NCBI GenBank assembly: GCA_902806565.1
Contig: CADCXA010000027.1
Span: forward strand, 2,531,686-2,595,685
DNA: 64,000 nucleotides
Reading direction: 5' to 3'
DNA from: Hypoxylon rubiginosum
Taxonomy: Eukaryota > Ascomycota > Sordariomycetes > Xylariales > Hypoxylaceae
Numbering within the stretch: position 1 is the first letter of the stretch; each line of letters begins with the position of its first letter. The notes beneath the pieces were generated by a model. That model ran no database searches and was not told the DNA's origin. It was given only the letters and a program-made list of their open reading frames with translations. Both the position numbers and the translations under genes were made by a program. This document shows positions 11,613 through 26,610 of the stretch, in pieces.

Positions 11613-13105
11613 GAGATGGGACATGAGCTAGGAGCGCCAGTCTAAATAAATGACGACAATAATGAGATACGAGGCGAGTCGACGTATCATAGGACTTTCG
11701 GGCATAGCGAATGATACCACCCCGTTGGAAGGGACAGACATAACTGCAGTGCTAAGAGCACACGCTAAGGGGTCTTGATTTAGATAAAACTTTTGCAGAT
11801 GTAGTCAAATGGGGCAATAGCCGGATCCCTTAGCCGATTTTGCGATGTGGTACCGTGTTTGTCATCTGTGCTCCTACGGGAGATCGTGATCGTTGAACTG
11901 GCTTTCACACTGCGTCGAAATATTTGTCAGAAAATCTCCCTGCTGCCTTACGGGTACATAGCCAAGATATAAGTATGGAACATGCTAGATCGCCATCCAT
12001 AAAGCAACACTTAACGGCGGATCGTGATCTAGTACGAGGGGAAAGCTCCTCATCAGCCGCATCGTCGATCCCATGGCGCACTCGTACACTTACTCGCTCG
12101 CTCCACGCAACGTCTCACGGCACGACCCGTCTCATAGAATCACAGCCAAGCTGCTACTTACACACTTCCACTATCTCATCAGTTCGGCTGCGTCGTCGTA
12201 TGAATCGATTTATGCCACCACCGTATGCACGTTTCAGCCCACAATCAACTCACCTTCATCGATTCGGTGGATAGCCCAGCAAGGGGCCAGGGCTGTGTCA
12301 CATGGTTTGCGTTCCCGATATTTGCTCTGTCACAATACTACATGTGCATGATCTTTACGAAGGAACACATAAAAGTGCCGAACTTTTGGGTTATAAGGTC
12401 GACGTTTTCACCTGTCTATACCTCTCTATGTAAGGTAACATAACATTCTGCTGTGCCCAAGCGTGAGGAACCAAATTACCACATTAAGCTGACGAGCAAT
12501 ATAGCGGCGAGCTAGAAACTGTTATCGCTATGGCATCCACCTATAATAATATAGGTACTCGACTTAATAACGGCTTGTCTCGGCTTCTTTCAGAGGTATT
12601 ACTCCTTATCGTGTGGTGCGTTGAGTACCTCCTAAGACACATATACACCAAGGCACCTAACTTATACGTATTATCTACAGCCTATACATTTCCCTTGGAG
12701 GCTTATAACTAAGGGGCGGTATATGGGGATATCTAAGTCTGTATAAGACTTAACTTCATCTCTATTGGAGTACATCAACGTTGATCTTATAATGGAGGCT
12801 CGTGTAACAAATCTGCTAAGAGAAATAAACAATTAAACCCCTCCCTAGGTACATAGGGGCAAGTATGCATACAAAGATGAAGGTCAATCTTGAAAAGACG
12901 CATGGTAGCTAGAGGCATGGAGCTTTGGCAGACATAAAAATAGGATTAGGTTACAAATGACTTTTGGTTGGTATACAGAGAAGATTGAGCTTTCTAAAAT
13001 CCCCTCCCTCTTTTCACTATAAATGGGAAAAATAAAATTGAAAGGGGCTATGCAATCCTATAGCTTTCAAGCCCTGGTCCCTTGTTGCCCAACGCATATC
13101 AAGAC
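11613..13105. other. intergenic, no gene seen
   Basis: About 1.5 kb between the convergent LrgB-like and ESS1 genes. An open frame of 116 codons at 11924-12274 has an S/R/T-rich product of no recognisable kind. AT content rises between 12.5 and 13.0 kb. The flanks are expected to hold the two 3' ends. Confidence 0.5.
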
Positions 13106-13741
13106 CTACACTAATCTTTCGATCAAGTGTAGTCCACTTGCCGTTTCCACAATACCGCTCATCTGGCCGGGTTGCAAGGCGAAAGCCGCTTCCTCAAACT
13201 CTTTCTGCATGTCTCCCTTGCCAAAGTAGCCGAGATCGCCTCGCTTCCTAGCCGAACTGCAATCGCTCTCGCTCATGGCCAGCTCTCCGAGAGTTACGGC
13301 GCCGCTCTTAATCTTCTGCTCGTGACCCTTGATTATAGTCATCGCTTCCTCCTTGGTTCGTGTAATCTCGCTCTCGCGCCAGCTTGCCGGTCGTCGGCTA
13401 TCGCGGTGCTTCACCAACAGGTGGGCGGCTCGAATCTTACCCTCGGGGCGACCAGCGGCAGGGATCTGGGACGAGGCCGAATGATGGGTCGCCATGTATT
13501 TCTTCAGTTTTTCAGTGTCGGTGCCGGTCGGCGGCTCCCAGCGCGAGACCTTGTCGCTCGCATTGAAATAGTAAGGGAGGTTCTTGGAGTTGCTATGGCG
13601 CACTTCCCAGTTAGGGGGCAGTCCGGAGTCATCCTAACCGAACATATATTAGTGATATCGATGCGATGGGGATAGGGAGGGAGTTGGATAGATTTCTAGC
13701 GCATCATCTATCGACTAGGGGACTAGGGAAGGATATACCAT
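13106..13741 (-). CDS. ess1: ESS1/Pin1-type peptidyl-prolyl cis-trans isomerase
   Basis: Parvulin that isomerises phospho-Ser/Thr-Pro bonds; in fungi it acts on the RNA polymerase II C-terminal domain in the nucleus. The main exon 13633..13106 encodes a WW domain (W10, YYF at 22-24, W33, P36) and a parvulin domain with H72, K76, R81/R82, C126 and H170, the residues expected for catalysis and phosphate binding. The RKRGDLGYFGKGDMQKEFE block is typical. The main exon starts directly after CGGTTAG. The nearest usable ATG upstream is at 13741..13739, followed at once by GTATAT, so exon 1 would be the ATG alone, joined in phase 0 to GATGACTCC (176 residues). The domain call is certain; the one-codon first exon is a prediction. 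Confidence 0.9.
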
Positions 13742-14350
13742 TTCGGAATATATGATGGCGAGCGACTGTTATAATGCCACTTAGCACTGACGAGCAGATT
13801 TGCAGTATTTGATTTCTAGGCACTTTCACCAGGTTGATACGAGTGGAGTTTCGATTCAAGGCACAAGGTGACGTGACCTAAGAGAAAAAGAGTGGACGGG
13901 AATCGGGGATCGTAGTAGTTGTTTATTGACTAGAAGATAGAGCTTGGAAATGATAAAGCTAGCTACAGCTTAAATTGGAGAATTACAAGAGACAAGTGGA
14001 CCTGAAATATATTCACTGGCTGTGTTCTTCAGGAAAATAGGAAAAAGCGAGTGGTGTTGATGTGTGTGTATGTTTTTGTGTTGTGGGTGAGAGAAGCTCC
14101 TTGGAGGAATTAGATGGAAATATCTTGGTAGGCCATGGTTATGGTAGACCAGGGTACTGGTTGAGCCCTGTACCTGGACCTTAGCAGTTTAGGTAGGTTA
14201 GGTAAGAAGGATCACGAGGATGTTGTCAGTTGAGCGGGGCAACCGGGCAACCTGACTATTTGACAACGGAATGAGATGAAACGCGGGGTGGCTTGGTTCG
14301 TATCTAAAAGTATACAGTAAGACTACAGTCGCATATATACTGTACTGAAT
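13742..14350. other. ESS1 promoter side and transition to the AT block
   Basis: No gene seen. Base composition is normal to about 14.3 kb and then drops within about 50 nt to almost pure A/T. The first half should contain the ESS1 promoter. Confidence 0.5.
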
Positions 14351-17300
14351 ACATGAGTAACTAGCAATATATAGTTATAAGGTAAATATGTAATTATAAT
14401 ATCCATATAACCTTACTTTTATTAGAACCTTTAGTAAAAACCTATAATAATAAAAATTATAAAATTATTTTTTAAGCGATATAATAACCTGGAGTTTATA
14501 AAAAGTTAAATTTAATTATATATTTAAAAAATTATATTTTAAAATATATATTTTTTATTTAATTTTATAATAAAATTTAATAAAAAATATATCTTATAAA
14601 TATTATAATTATTATAATTATTTTATATTTTTTAATTAGTTTTATTTATTTTATTTTTTATTATATAATTACCGTTTTTTTTTATCTTTAAAAAAATTTT
14701 AAATTAAATTAACTTTATTATATATAATTATTAAAAAAATTACTTTTTAAATATTAATAGATTTTATTACTTTTAAATATTATATTTATTTTTATTTTTA
14801 TTTTTATTTTAATTGTTTAAAATTTTTACGTTTATATTAACTTTATTTATAATTTGTTTTTTAGGTGTTAAATTATTATTTTTCTTAATATTAAATTTAA
14901 ATTTTATTAAATTAAATATTTTTTTTTTTTTAACGTTTAAAATTAATAATTATTTGTTATAAATTTGCTTTTTTAAAGGATTTATAATTTTTTATTTTAA
15001 ATTTTTAAATATTTAAGGTAAAATAAAATATTTAGGTTATTTATTTTTAAAATTATTTGAAATTTGTTTTTTAGATACTTTTATTAATTATATAAATTTA
15101 TTATAAATACTTTTATTAAATATAAAAAAAAAAACATTTAAAGTAAAAAATTAAAATTAAATTAAAGATTTTATTAAATAAAAATTTTCCTTAAATATTA
15201 TAATATAAATAAAATAACGTTTTTTATATTTATTAAAAAAGCTAGGTTTATTATTTATTTATTTAATATAATTTATTAAAAATTATTTATAGATTTAATT
15301 ACTATAATAAATATATTATTTATTTTTAATTTTTATATTATTTATTATTTTATTTATTACCTATAAATATTTTTATTATAAGAAGTTATTAAAAAATATA
15401 TAAACGTAAAAATAATAAATACCGGTTTTAAGTAAGTTTAATATTTAGTTATTTCAGTTTAAATAAAATTAAACTTTAATAAAAGTATTATTTTAGAAAA
15501 AAACTTAAAGGTTATTTAAAATTATTTATAAAAATACAGGGTTTAATATTATATAAATTTAACTTTAAAAAATATAATTAATAAATTTTATTTAAATTAA
15601 AACATTATTTATATTTATAATTTATAAATTTAATAATTTATTATATTAAATTAATTTATAATATAATTATTAAAATTATTAATATTTACCGTTATATATT
15701 AAATAATAATATTTTTAATAGTATATATTAAATATTATTAAATTTAATATTTTTTTTTAATTTAGTTTTAAATACTTATAATGTAAAATTTTTATTTAAT
15801 AAAATTACTTTATTTTTATTAAAATAAGAGTTTTTTATAAAAAAAATATAAGTAGTTAATATTATTTAAAATTTATAAAAGAACTTTTTAATGTTAAAAA
15901 AAATAAAAGTAATAACGTTAAATATTATAATATAAATAGTTATAATTATAGTATTAAATTTAATATATTAGTTATTTTAAAAGATTTTTTTAAATTTAAT
16001 AATTACAATAATAAAATTTATATAAAAATTTAATCTAGAAACAGTTTTTATGTTATTATATTAAAAGTAAATAAATGTATTAAAAATAAAAAACATTATA
16101 AATTATATTATATAATAAGTTTTTTAAAAAAGCTTTAAAATTTAAAAAAGATATAAAATAATATTAAAAAATAATATAATAATATTAAAAATATATATAA
16201 AGTGTATATAAGTTAAATTAAAATTAATAAGTTATAAATAAGTTTATTATAAAAGATTTTAAATGTTTAATATATATATTATATTTTTATAATTATTATT
16301 AATTTTTAAAGTTTATATTATTATATATTATTATTTTAATTAATAATTATTTTTATATAATAATATTATATATAATTATTTATATTATTTAATAACTTTG
16401 TTAAAATTTTTATTTTAAAGTTATTTTAAATTTTTTTAATTTAATAGGCTTGGGTTTTTAATAATGTTTATATTAATATTAATAATAATTATATTAATAT
16501 TATTAATATTTATAAATATTTTATGTTATTTATATTATTATTTTTAATTTAACGTTTTAAAGTAAATTTATTTAAATTAATTTTTTTTATTTATTATATA
16601 ATAATATAAAATATACTGGTTTTATAAAATAAATAATAATATTTATAACTAATTTTTATAGTTAAATTTTTTTATATTAAACTAATTTTAACTAAGGTAA
16701 TTTTTTTATTACCTGGAAAATAATAACCGATATAATATTTTTTAATTTTATTAAGGTTTTATTTATATAAATTATTATATTAAAATAGCTTATATATTAT
16801 TAAAAATGGATTTTTATAATTAATTATAAATAAATAGAAATATAATATAAATTTTACTAATAAAAGTTATTTTTTATTATTAATTAAATAAAAAAGTTAA
16901 AATTATTTTATTTATTTATATATTATTATTTTTATTTATAAAACAAGTAAGTAAATACTTTTAATATTAATATATTATTTTTAATAAAGATATTTTATTA
17001 TAACTTTAATAATTTTAATAAATTAGTTTATTAAATTTTATTATTTTACTTTTATTATTTTAACGTATATAATATCTGTTTAAATATATAGTTTTTATTT
17101 TTATTTAATATATTTATTTTAATAATATTTTTTTTATTTTTAGTTAAATAATTTATATTGTTTTTTTTTTAATAATAATATTATTTAAAATTAATATTAT
17201 AAGATATTACTTATAATATTAATATTTAAAATTTAAAATAAATTTATATTTATTTTTATTTTATATTATATTATTAATATATTAAAATTAAATTTTAAAG

Positions 17301-20300
17301 TTATTAAAAATAAATGTATAAAATTTAAGTAAAATTTTTTAAATATATTAATGGTATTTATAAAAAGGTATTATATTATTTTAAAGGTTTTAAAGTTAAG
17401 TAATTATAATATAATAACTAAGTATATATTTTTTAAAAAAACTTATTTAGTTATTTTTAATAATTTTAAATATAAACTTAAAATAACTAATAATAATATA
17501 TAATATTAAGTTATAAACTATATTATAACTTTTTATACTAAAAAATATTAAGAAAAAAAAAACGCCTTTTTTAATTAAACCTTTTTACAGTTTGTTTTTA
17601 GTTTATATAAAATAATTTTTATATTAAATTTATAATTAAAACGATTAATTTTAATATTATATTAACTAAATAATATTATTTATATTTTATATAATATATT
17701 TTTAAAAATTTAAAGATAAAATTATAAGAATTTTTTTTTTTTTTTTTATTTAATTATTTATATATATTTATATTATTAATATTTAGTTAAAATAAATATT
17801 ATTTTAATTATTTAAATTATTTTTTATATAATATAAAAACTATTATAATTTATAAAACATGTTTTTTTTAGTTTAAATAAAATAAAATATTTATATATTA
17901 TTAATTAAGTATATTAAGGGTATTTTATATATATTTATTTTTATTTTTTTTAAAAGATTTTTATTTTTTTAAAAAACGTTTTTTTATTTTTATTGTTATA
18001 TTTAGTTTTATTAATAAGTTAATATTAAATTTAAAAATAAATTATTTTTTAAGTGTAATATATTATAAAATTATAAGATATTTTACAGTTTTTATAAATA
18101 ATATTTTAATTATTATAAAAATTTTTTTTTAAAAGCTTAAAATTATTTAAAAATATTTTTATATTATATAATATAATTAAAAGGAATTTTAAAAAAAAAA
18201 CCTTTTATTAGTTTTTAATTTTTAAAAAGATTTTATAAAAAAAATATTAACTTTTTTTTTTATTATTAATTATTTTTATTAAGATGTTATTGTTAATAAT
18301 ACTTTTTAATAAATATAAATAGATAAGAATAAAATATTAATATTAAATATTATATTAAAAATTATTTATATTAATAATATAAAAAAAAAGGTTATAAAAT
18401 ATATTAAATATATATTTTATTTTAAAAATTAAAAATTAATATTAAATAATAATAATAATATTATATTGTTATATTAAAAAATTAATATTAACAATTTTAT
18501 TATTTTTATTTTAAATTAAATAATTTTTAAAAATTTAAAATCTTTTAAAATTAGTAAGTATAATTTATTATATTTATATATTAATTTATATTATAAAAAT
18601 AAGAATAAAAATAAAAATAATATAATTAATAAAAAAAATCAATTAAATATTATTTATAAAATAAAGAAAGAATTTTTATTTAATATTATAAAAAGTAATT
18701 TTTTTAAAAATATTATTTATTAAAATATTTTATTTTTTATAATATTTTTTAGATTTTTTTTTTTATTAAATGGTTAAGTGAATAATATTAAAAAGATCTA
18801 GTTTATTTAATAGTATTTTTTAATTAAAAATATAATTATTTAATTAAATAAAAAATTTATTAATAAAAAGTTTAATTTAATAAAAATATTTATTAAATAT
18901 ACTATAAATGGTGAATTATATATTTATATTAAATTAAGAAATAATTTTTTTATTATTATTTAATTTTTATTATTTTATTTTTATTTTTATTAAGGTTTTA
19001 TTATATAGGTAAAAAAAATTAATTATAATTATAAAAAAATAAAAGAAATATTATAAGTGGAATTTTAATTTAAAAATATAAATTTTTTATTATATATTTT
19101 TTTTATTATAATTAAGTTAAATAATATATTTAAATAAGCTTTAATTAAGTTATATTAATATAGTAATATTATTATTATATATTTTATTTTTTTTTTTTTT
19201 ATTTTTAATTAAATTATTTAAAATAATAATATAAAAATTAATAAAGTATAAATTTCTAAAAAATCATTTTTTAATATATAATAAATTAGTAATATTATTA
19301 TTAAGGAATAATTGTTAAATATTAGTAATAAATATAAGAATTATAAATTAATTAGTAATAAAAATATATGTAAATTATTTTAAAAAATTTTAATATTTAA
19401 GAAATAATAGTTTTTATTTAATAAAAAAAAAATATAATAATATAATAAAATTAAAAGTTTAATTATAAATTAAGGTATATTAATGATATAGTTTATTATT
19501 AATTTAAATAATATATTAAATTTTATTTAAATAAAAATAGGTTATGTTTTTTATAGTTTATAATATTTTTAATATATTAAATATAATATTAAAAAACATT
19601 TTTTAAAAAAAAAATATATAATAATAAAAAAAATTAACTAGGATTTTATTATAGTTATATTATAATTTTATAAATATATAAATGTATTTTTTAAGGAAAT
19701 TATATATATTTTTAATAAAAACAGTGTGTTTGGTTTTTTTAATATATTTTTTAAAGTTATTAAAATAAATAATTAAAAAGTTTTTTATGTTTATAATTTT
19801 TTTTAATTTTTTAATAATATTAACTTAAAAACTTTTATTTTTAATTTAATTATAAAAAACAACTAGTAAAAAATAAATAACTTTTTTTATTAAATGAATA
19901 AATATTTCCAGGAAGATTTTAATGTTAAAATTATTAGTTTTTAAATTTAAAATAGTTATAATTAATTATTTTTATTTAAAGATTTTTAAATGGATTTAAA
20001 ATATATAAAATAAAAATAAAAACTTAAAATAGATTTTATAGCTAATTATATATAAATATATAAATATATAATAATATATTTTAAATATAATTAAAATAAA
20101 AAGGGTAAAAAAAATATAAAACATTATTATTTTAATTAGTTTTAAAAGTTTATCTTTTATATTTATTTTAATAAAAATACTATGTTTTAAATAAAATAAA
20201 AAATAAAAAGTTATAATTAATAAAATAAAATTATTATAATGATATTAAAATATAATTATAATTATATATTAATTTTTATTTAATTATAAATTTTATTTTT

Positions 20301-23300
20301 ATTATATTATATTATTAATTATATTATAAAATTAAATATATTAATATATTAATATTTGGTTTTAATTATAATATATTTTAACGTAATTATAAAAAATTTA
20401 GATTTTATTAATAGTTAAAATTATAATAAAATTATTTAAGGGTTAATAGTTTATATTATAAATTATATTTTTTTAAAATATAAATTATTTTTTATTAATA
20501 TTATTAATTATTTATTAAATTTTAATATTTATTTTTATTTAAAATCTAATTAATATTAATTATATTATAATATAATATATTATATTATATATTAATAATA
20601 AGCTTATTTTTATTATTTTATAAAAATTAATTTAAATAGAAATTAAGAAATTAATATTAAGAAAAAAGTTATTTTTAATATTTAAATAAATATTAAGTTA
20701 AATATTTTTAAAAATTATTTTTATAAAAACCTTAATTTTTAGAAAATATATTTATATAAGTATATATTTTTTATTAAAGTTATTATTAAACTACGTAAAA
20801 AAAAAAGTTAAGATATTTTAATTTTTTATAAAGTTTTAAAAAAGGGGAAATAATATTAACATTTTTTATTAATAATATTATATTATATATTTTTATTAAT
20901 AGGTTTTTATTTTTTAAATTTTATAAATAAAATTATTTTTACTTATAATAAAATTATTTAATTAGGTTTTTTTATATTATGAAAAAATTTTATTAATAAA
21001 AATGTAAATATATTATTTAAAATATAAAATATTTATAATTTAATGTTTTTAAAATATTTAAAATTTTATAATAAAAATTTTAATTTTTTATAAAAATCTA
21101 AAAAAAATATTATTTAAAACATGAAAATTTAAAACTTTTATATTAGTAATAAAAATATATTAATAAATATTAAGAATAATAAAAAAATTAATTTATTAAA
21201 AAAAAATAATAATAATATATTTAATATAGTAAAAAATTTAAAAGTATTTAAAACTTTTTTATTTAATATTTTTAAAATTTTATTTAATATAAACTAAAAA
21301 AAAATGGGTATTTTTAAATTTTTAATAATAAGGTTTATATAATTATAAGAAAAATAAAAATTGGATAGTTTTTTAGTTAAATTTAAATTAAAATTATATT
21401 ATTAACTAGTAAGTTATATAGAAATAGTAATTATAAAAAGTAAAAAAAAACAACATTTTTTAAAAAACCAGTTTTTTAATTAAATAAAAATATAAAAATA
21501 AGATTTTATAAATTTAAATAAAAACATATTTTAAATATTTATAAAAAAATCAAAGAAAATTAATATTATTAAAATAAATATATTTAAAACTAAGGAAAGT
21601 TCTAATAAATAAAACTAAAAATATTTTTATAAGGATAATTAAAATAAATAAAATAATTTAATTAGTATAAATAAAAATTTATTTATATTATAACGTAAAA
21701 AGTGAAAAAATTTTATAATTATTTAACTTATTACTTTATTTATTAAATATTATATAAATTAAAATTAAATAAAGGTTAATAAGGTTTTTATTTATAAAAA
21801 AATGTTAAATAAAAAACAAATTATTTTTTTAAATATTATTTTTTAATATTTAAATATTATTAATTAGGTATAAAAATATAAAACTTTTAAAAAAATTAAA
21901 CCTTTTATAAAATATAATAAAATAATTATTAATATATAATTGTTTTATTATTTAAAAGATAAAAATAAGATTAAAAAAAATGTTATAATTAAAATTTTTA
22001 TAAAAACATTAAAAATAAAAAAGTAATAAAAATAAATTAAATTTATAACTACTTTTAAAAATACTACTTTTTATATTAAGGGGGTTATTATTTATTTAAT
22101 TATTAGATTTTTTATATTTAAAAACTAAAAAATCTTTAGAAAATAGGAAAATTATTAAAAAAATATTAATATTTTTATTATAAATAAATATAGTATAATA
22201 TTTAAAAAGGATTTATATAATATTTATATATAATTTTAATAAGTTTAAAATAATAATAATAACGATTTTAAAGAAATATTAATTATAATATTATATAATA
22301 ATTTTTATTAATTTAAACTTATAAATAAATAATTTATTTTATTTCTTAAGAAATTAATAAATAAAAGCTGTTATAAAATAATAAAACGGTTATTTAATAT
22401 TATAAATAATAATAAATAATATTTAAAATATTAATTATAGTTAAAATTTATATTTATTATAATTTTAATATAATAAATAAAAATTATAAATTTAATATTA
22501 ATAAATATATTAAATTAATTTTAAAATAACTTATAAATTATTAATAATATTTATTTGTTAAATAGTAAAATGGTTTTTATATTAAATAATATTGTTTTAA
22601 ATTAAAAAAAGAAAGTTATTATTTTTTTAAATTTTATATAATATATTTTTAATTTATAAATATATATTATATTTATAAAAGTAAAAAAATAAAAGGTATA
22701 TATATTTTTTTTAAAGTATATGTTTAAAAAAAATGTTTATAATATTTTAATAATAATATTTAAAATAATAAATAGCTTTTTATTAAAAGTTTTAATATAT
22801 TTTATTTTTATTAAAGATATATTATTAAAAATTATTAAGAATAATAAATAAAAATTAAAAACTATAAATAAAGTAAAATATATTAAAAAAGTTTTTATAT
22901 TTAATTTTAAATTAATTATATATTATATAAATAAAACAGTTTTAATTGTAATATATTTTTTTAAAATAATATTTTTAATATTTATTATTATAAAGAAATT
23001 TAAATTAAATAGTTTAATAAAAGGATATTTATTAGTTTTTTTTAAAATTATCATATTATATTAAAATAAGTTATTTAGTTATATTAATTATATATTAATA
23101 TTAATATTTATAATAATAAATTATAAAGTTTAAAAGAAAAACCTAAAAGAAATATATTTAAGTTTAATAAATAGTAAAAAAAATTAAAAAAGTTTAAATT
23201 TTATTATAATATATATATAATTATTAAAAGTTAAAATAATATATAAAATGTATTTATTATTATTAATTAATTTATAACATTAAATAATATTATAATTTTT

Positions 23301-26300
23301 TTTTTAAATAAAACTTAAAATTAATTAATTGTTAAATTTAAGTAACTTAATAATTAAAAAATAACGTTAAAATATATAAAATTAATAAAATATTTAAAAG
23401 GTTTTTTTAAATATATTAAATTAGTTTTTTTTATATAAAAGTAAAATATAAAAAAAAAAAACAATAAGATAAAAATATTAAAAATAAGAAATATTTAATT
23501 AAAAAAATAAACTTTATTATTATTTTAAATTATTTAAAAAAATAAATAAACAATATTTAAAAGGTTTTTTTTAATATATTAAATTAACTAATTTTATATA
23601 AAAGTAAAATAATAAAAAAAAATTAAAAATAAAAAACATTTAACTAAAAAAAAAAATCTTATTATTATTTAAAACCATTTAAAAAAGTAAATAAATTACT
23701 ATAAATAAATAATATTATATAATATTATTTATATTAATATATTAATACGGTTTAAATTGTTAATAATTTTTATATTTTTAATAATTAAATTTAAAAATCT
23801 CTTATAAGTTACAATTTATTTAAAATTAAGTTTATTTTTATCTTTTTTTTTACTACTATTATTTATATTATTACTAAAAAATATATAATAAAATAATTTT
23901 AAATTAAATATATTAATATTTAAATATTATAAAAATAACAATTTATTAAATATAATATTATTATTTACATTATATAATATATTAAAAAAAACAAGTTATT
24001 TTTATTAAAAAAAAAACGTTTTTATAATTAATTATTATAAATATATTAATTTTTTAAATATATTATTATCGTTATTTATATAATATAATATTATAAAATA
24101 AAAAAGTTAATTTTATAAAAAATTAGTTTTAAAAATAAATTTATTAAAAATATAATTATTATTAAAATTTATATTATTAATAAAATATTTATAATACTTA
24201 TTATTACTAATAATAATTTCCATTAAAAAATATAAAAAACCATTTATAATATTAATATAATTAATATTTTATTTTTTATTTAATATATTAAAATTAAAAT
24301 CAAGGTTAATATCACGGTTAAAAAAATGTTTTAAAACTTAATTTTTAATATTAAAAAAATTCACGGCATTATTAACTTTTTTAAAAAATATTATTAATTT
24401 AACATTTTTAAAAATCCATTTCTAAGTTTTTAATAGTTTTTTAAATATAAAAATTTAAATATAAAATAATTTATTTTTATTTAAAAAAATTAATATTATA
24501 TAAAAAGAAAAAAATAACTAAGTAAATTAAATAAATAAATATTTAAATGAAATATTATAAATAAATAAATATTTAATATTTTAAAATTAGTAGAATATAA
24601 TTTAATTATTAAAAACCAATTTTATAAAAAGGTAAAATATATATAAATTAAGTTTATAAAAAACGTTAAATTATATAATAATAATTATTATAAAAAAACT
24701 AATAATTATTATAAAAAAGTTAGTAAAAACCGTATTAAATTGTTTTTTTAGGTGTATATTTTTAATAATTTATTTAGCTTTTTTTTTATATTAAAAAACC
24801 TTTTTATTTACGAAAAATAGTTTAAATAAATTAAAATGTTTTATTTAAATAAACTATTTTTTTTAAATAACTTATTTTTAATTAAAAACATATTTTTAAT
24901 ATTTAAAATAATCTTAATTTTAATTATATATATAAGAAATATAATTAAATAATTATAGTTAAAAAATTAATATATGTTAATTTTAAAATAAAGTATATTA
25001 TTTTTATTATTTATAATAATATTAATATTTATATAAATATATTAATATATATAATTTATATTAAACTATAAGTTTATAATTTAAAAAATAATATAAATAT
25101 TATTAAAACTATTAAAATTATTAATAAATTAATATATTTTATTATAAGTTTATATAGTTAAGGTTAAATATTATATTTATATATTATTATTTATTAATAT
25201 ATTAAAAGTAAAAATTAAATATTATTTAAATAGTTTAAAATTTATTAAAAATTATTAAAGTTTTAATATATTTTTATTATAAAAAAACAACTAATATTTA
25301 AAAATAAAAATAATTAAGTAAATATTATTTATATAACCATTTATTAAAAATAAATATTTAAAGAAAAAAAAAATACTTATTTAGTTTTATAAAATTATAT
25401 AAAGGAATTTAAAAATAATATATTTTAATAAATAATAAATTATTTTTAAAAATAAAAAAACAATTTTTATTAAAAATAAAAAAAATTAATAAATAAGAAG
25501 TATTAAAATTTTTAATATTATAATTTTTATTTTTAATTTACTTATTATAAGTAATAATATAATAAATATAATAAATAATATTATATAAAATATAATTATT
25601 ATTTAATATAACTAAGTTTATTATTAAAAAATTTTTAATATAATATAAATAATAAACTTTAATTTTATTAATAAAGATATTAAAAACAATAAATAAAAAA
25701 AATATTTAAATTAAAAAAAGAAATATTATTTTTTATAAAACTTTTTTATAAAACTTTATTATAATATAAAACCTAAATAACAGATTAATAAAAAAAATAT
25801 AAAAAATAATAAAATAAATAATAATAAATAATAAAATAATTAAATTAAAGGTAAAAAAGGAAATAAAATTAAGCGGTATAATAAAATTAAAATAAAAATA
25901 AAAAGGAATTTTAATATATATATATATAAATAAAAAATATTAATTAAATATAAATAACTTTTTAAAATAAATATATAATATATAATAAAATAAAACTTTA
26001 ATTATAATATATTTAATTTTAAAATCAATAAATAAATAATTTAAAACTAATAAAAAAAATATATTAAATAAAAAATTTTCCTTTTTAATATATTAATTAA
26101 ATATATATAATAATCTATAAATTTTTTTTTAAAATAAATTATATTATATTAATATTAAAAAAATATTATTTTAATTTTAAAAAACAACTTTAATAAAATA
26201 ATATATAAATTACTTTAAAAATAATTTAGTTTTAAAAATATATAAATTATTTTAAAATTAAATTAATTTTAATAATATAATATATATATAAACTATAAAA

Positions 26301-26610
26301 ATTTATAAAATTTTTATATTATAATATAATATATAAAAATATATAAAAATCTTAATAATTATTTTATTTAATTATATAAAATTTAATTATTTAATTTAAA
26401 TTATTTTAATTATTAGATATTAAAATATTTAAATTATTTAATAATATAATAATATATATATAATTATATTAAAATTTTAATAAATTTTTTTATTTTAGTA
26501 ATTATTTATTAATATATTTAACCTTAATATAAGAACCTTTTATAAACTTTAAATATTATATTTATAAGATAATATTTAAATATATATATTATAAAAAAAC
26601 TTAGAAAGGT
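14350..26610. repeat. AT-rich block 1: RIP-degraded repeats (12.3 kb)
   Basis: Composition is overwhelmingly A and T for 12 kb and no open frame of 60 codons survives on either strand. The few remaining C are mostly followed by T, G or C and seldom by A, and remaining G are seldom preceded by T. This is the residue expected after CpA-to-TpA changes on both strands (RIP, known from Pezizomycotina). Such blocks derive from transposons. A stop-poor + strand phase lies around 20.6-21.1 kb, but I could not match it to a transposon family. Both edges are sharp. Confidence 0.88.
23389..23711. repeat. 163-bp diverged tandem duplication inside AT block 1
   Basis: Two adjacent copies begin with AATATTTAAAAGG at 23389 and 23552. 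They share the order: A/T-rich start, ATATATTAAATTA, TTTATATAAAAGTAAAATA, a poly-A stretch, then TTATTATTATTT. They differ by small indels and substitutions. A tandem of this size is itself a RIP target. Confidence 0.65.

Noticed and set aside
11924..12351. Open frames of 92-116 codons
   Set aside because: Low-complexity S/R/T/H product without homology I can recognise.
14350..26610. AT block 1 as mitochondrial DNA inserted in the nucleus
   Set aside because: No mitochondrial gene, tRNA or long open frame is visible, and residual C/G contexts fit RIP better.
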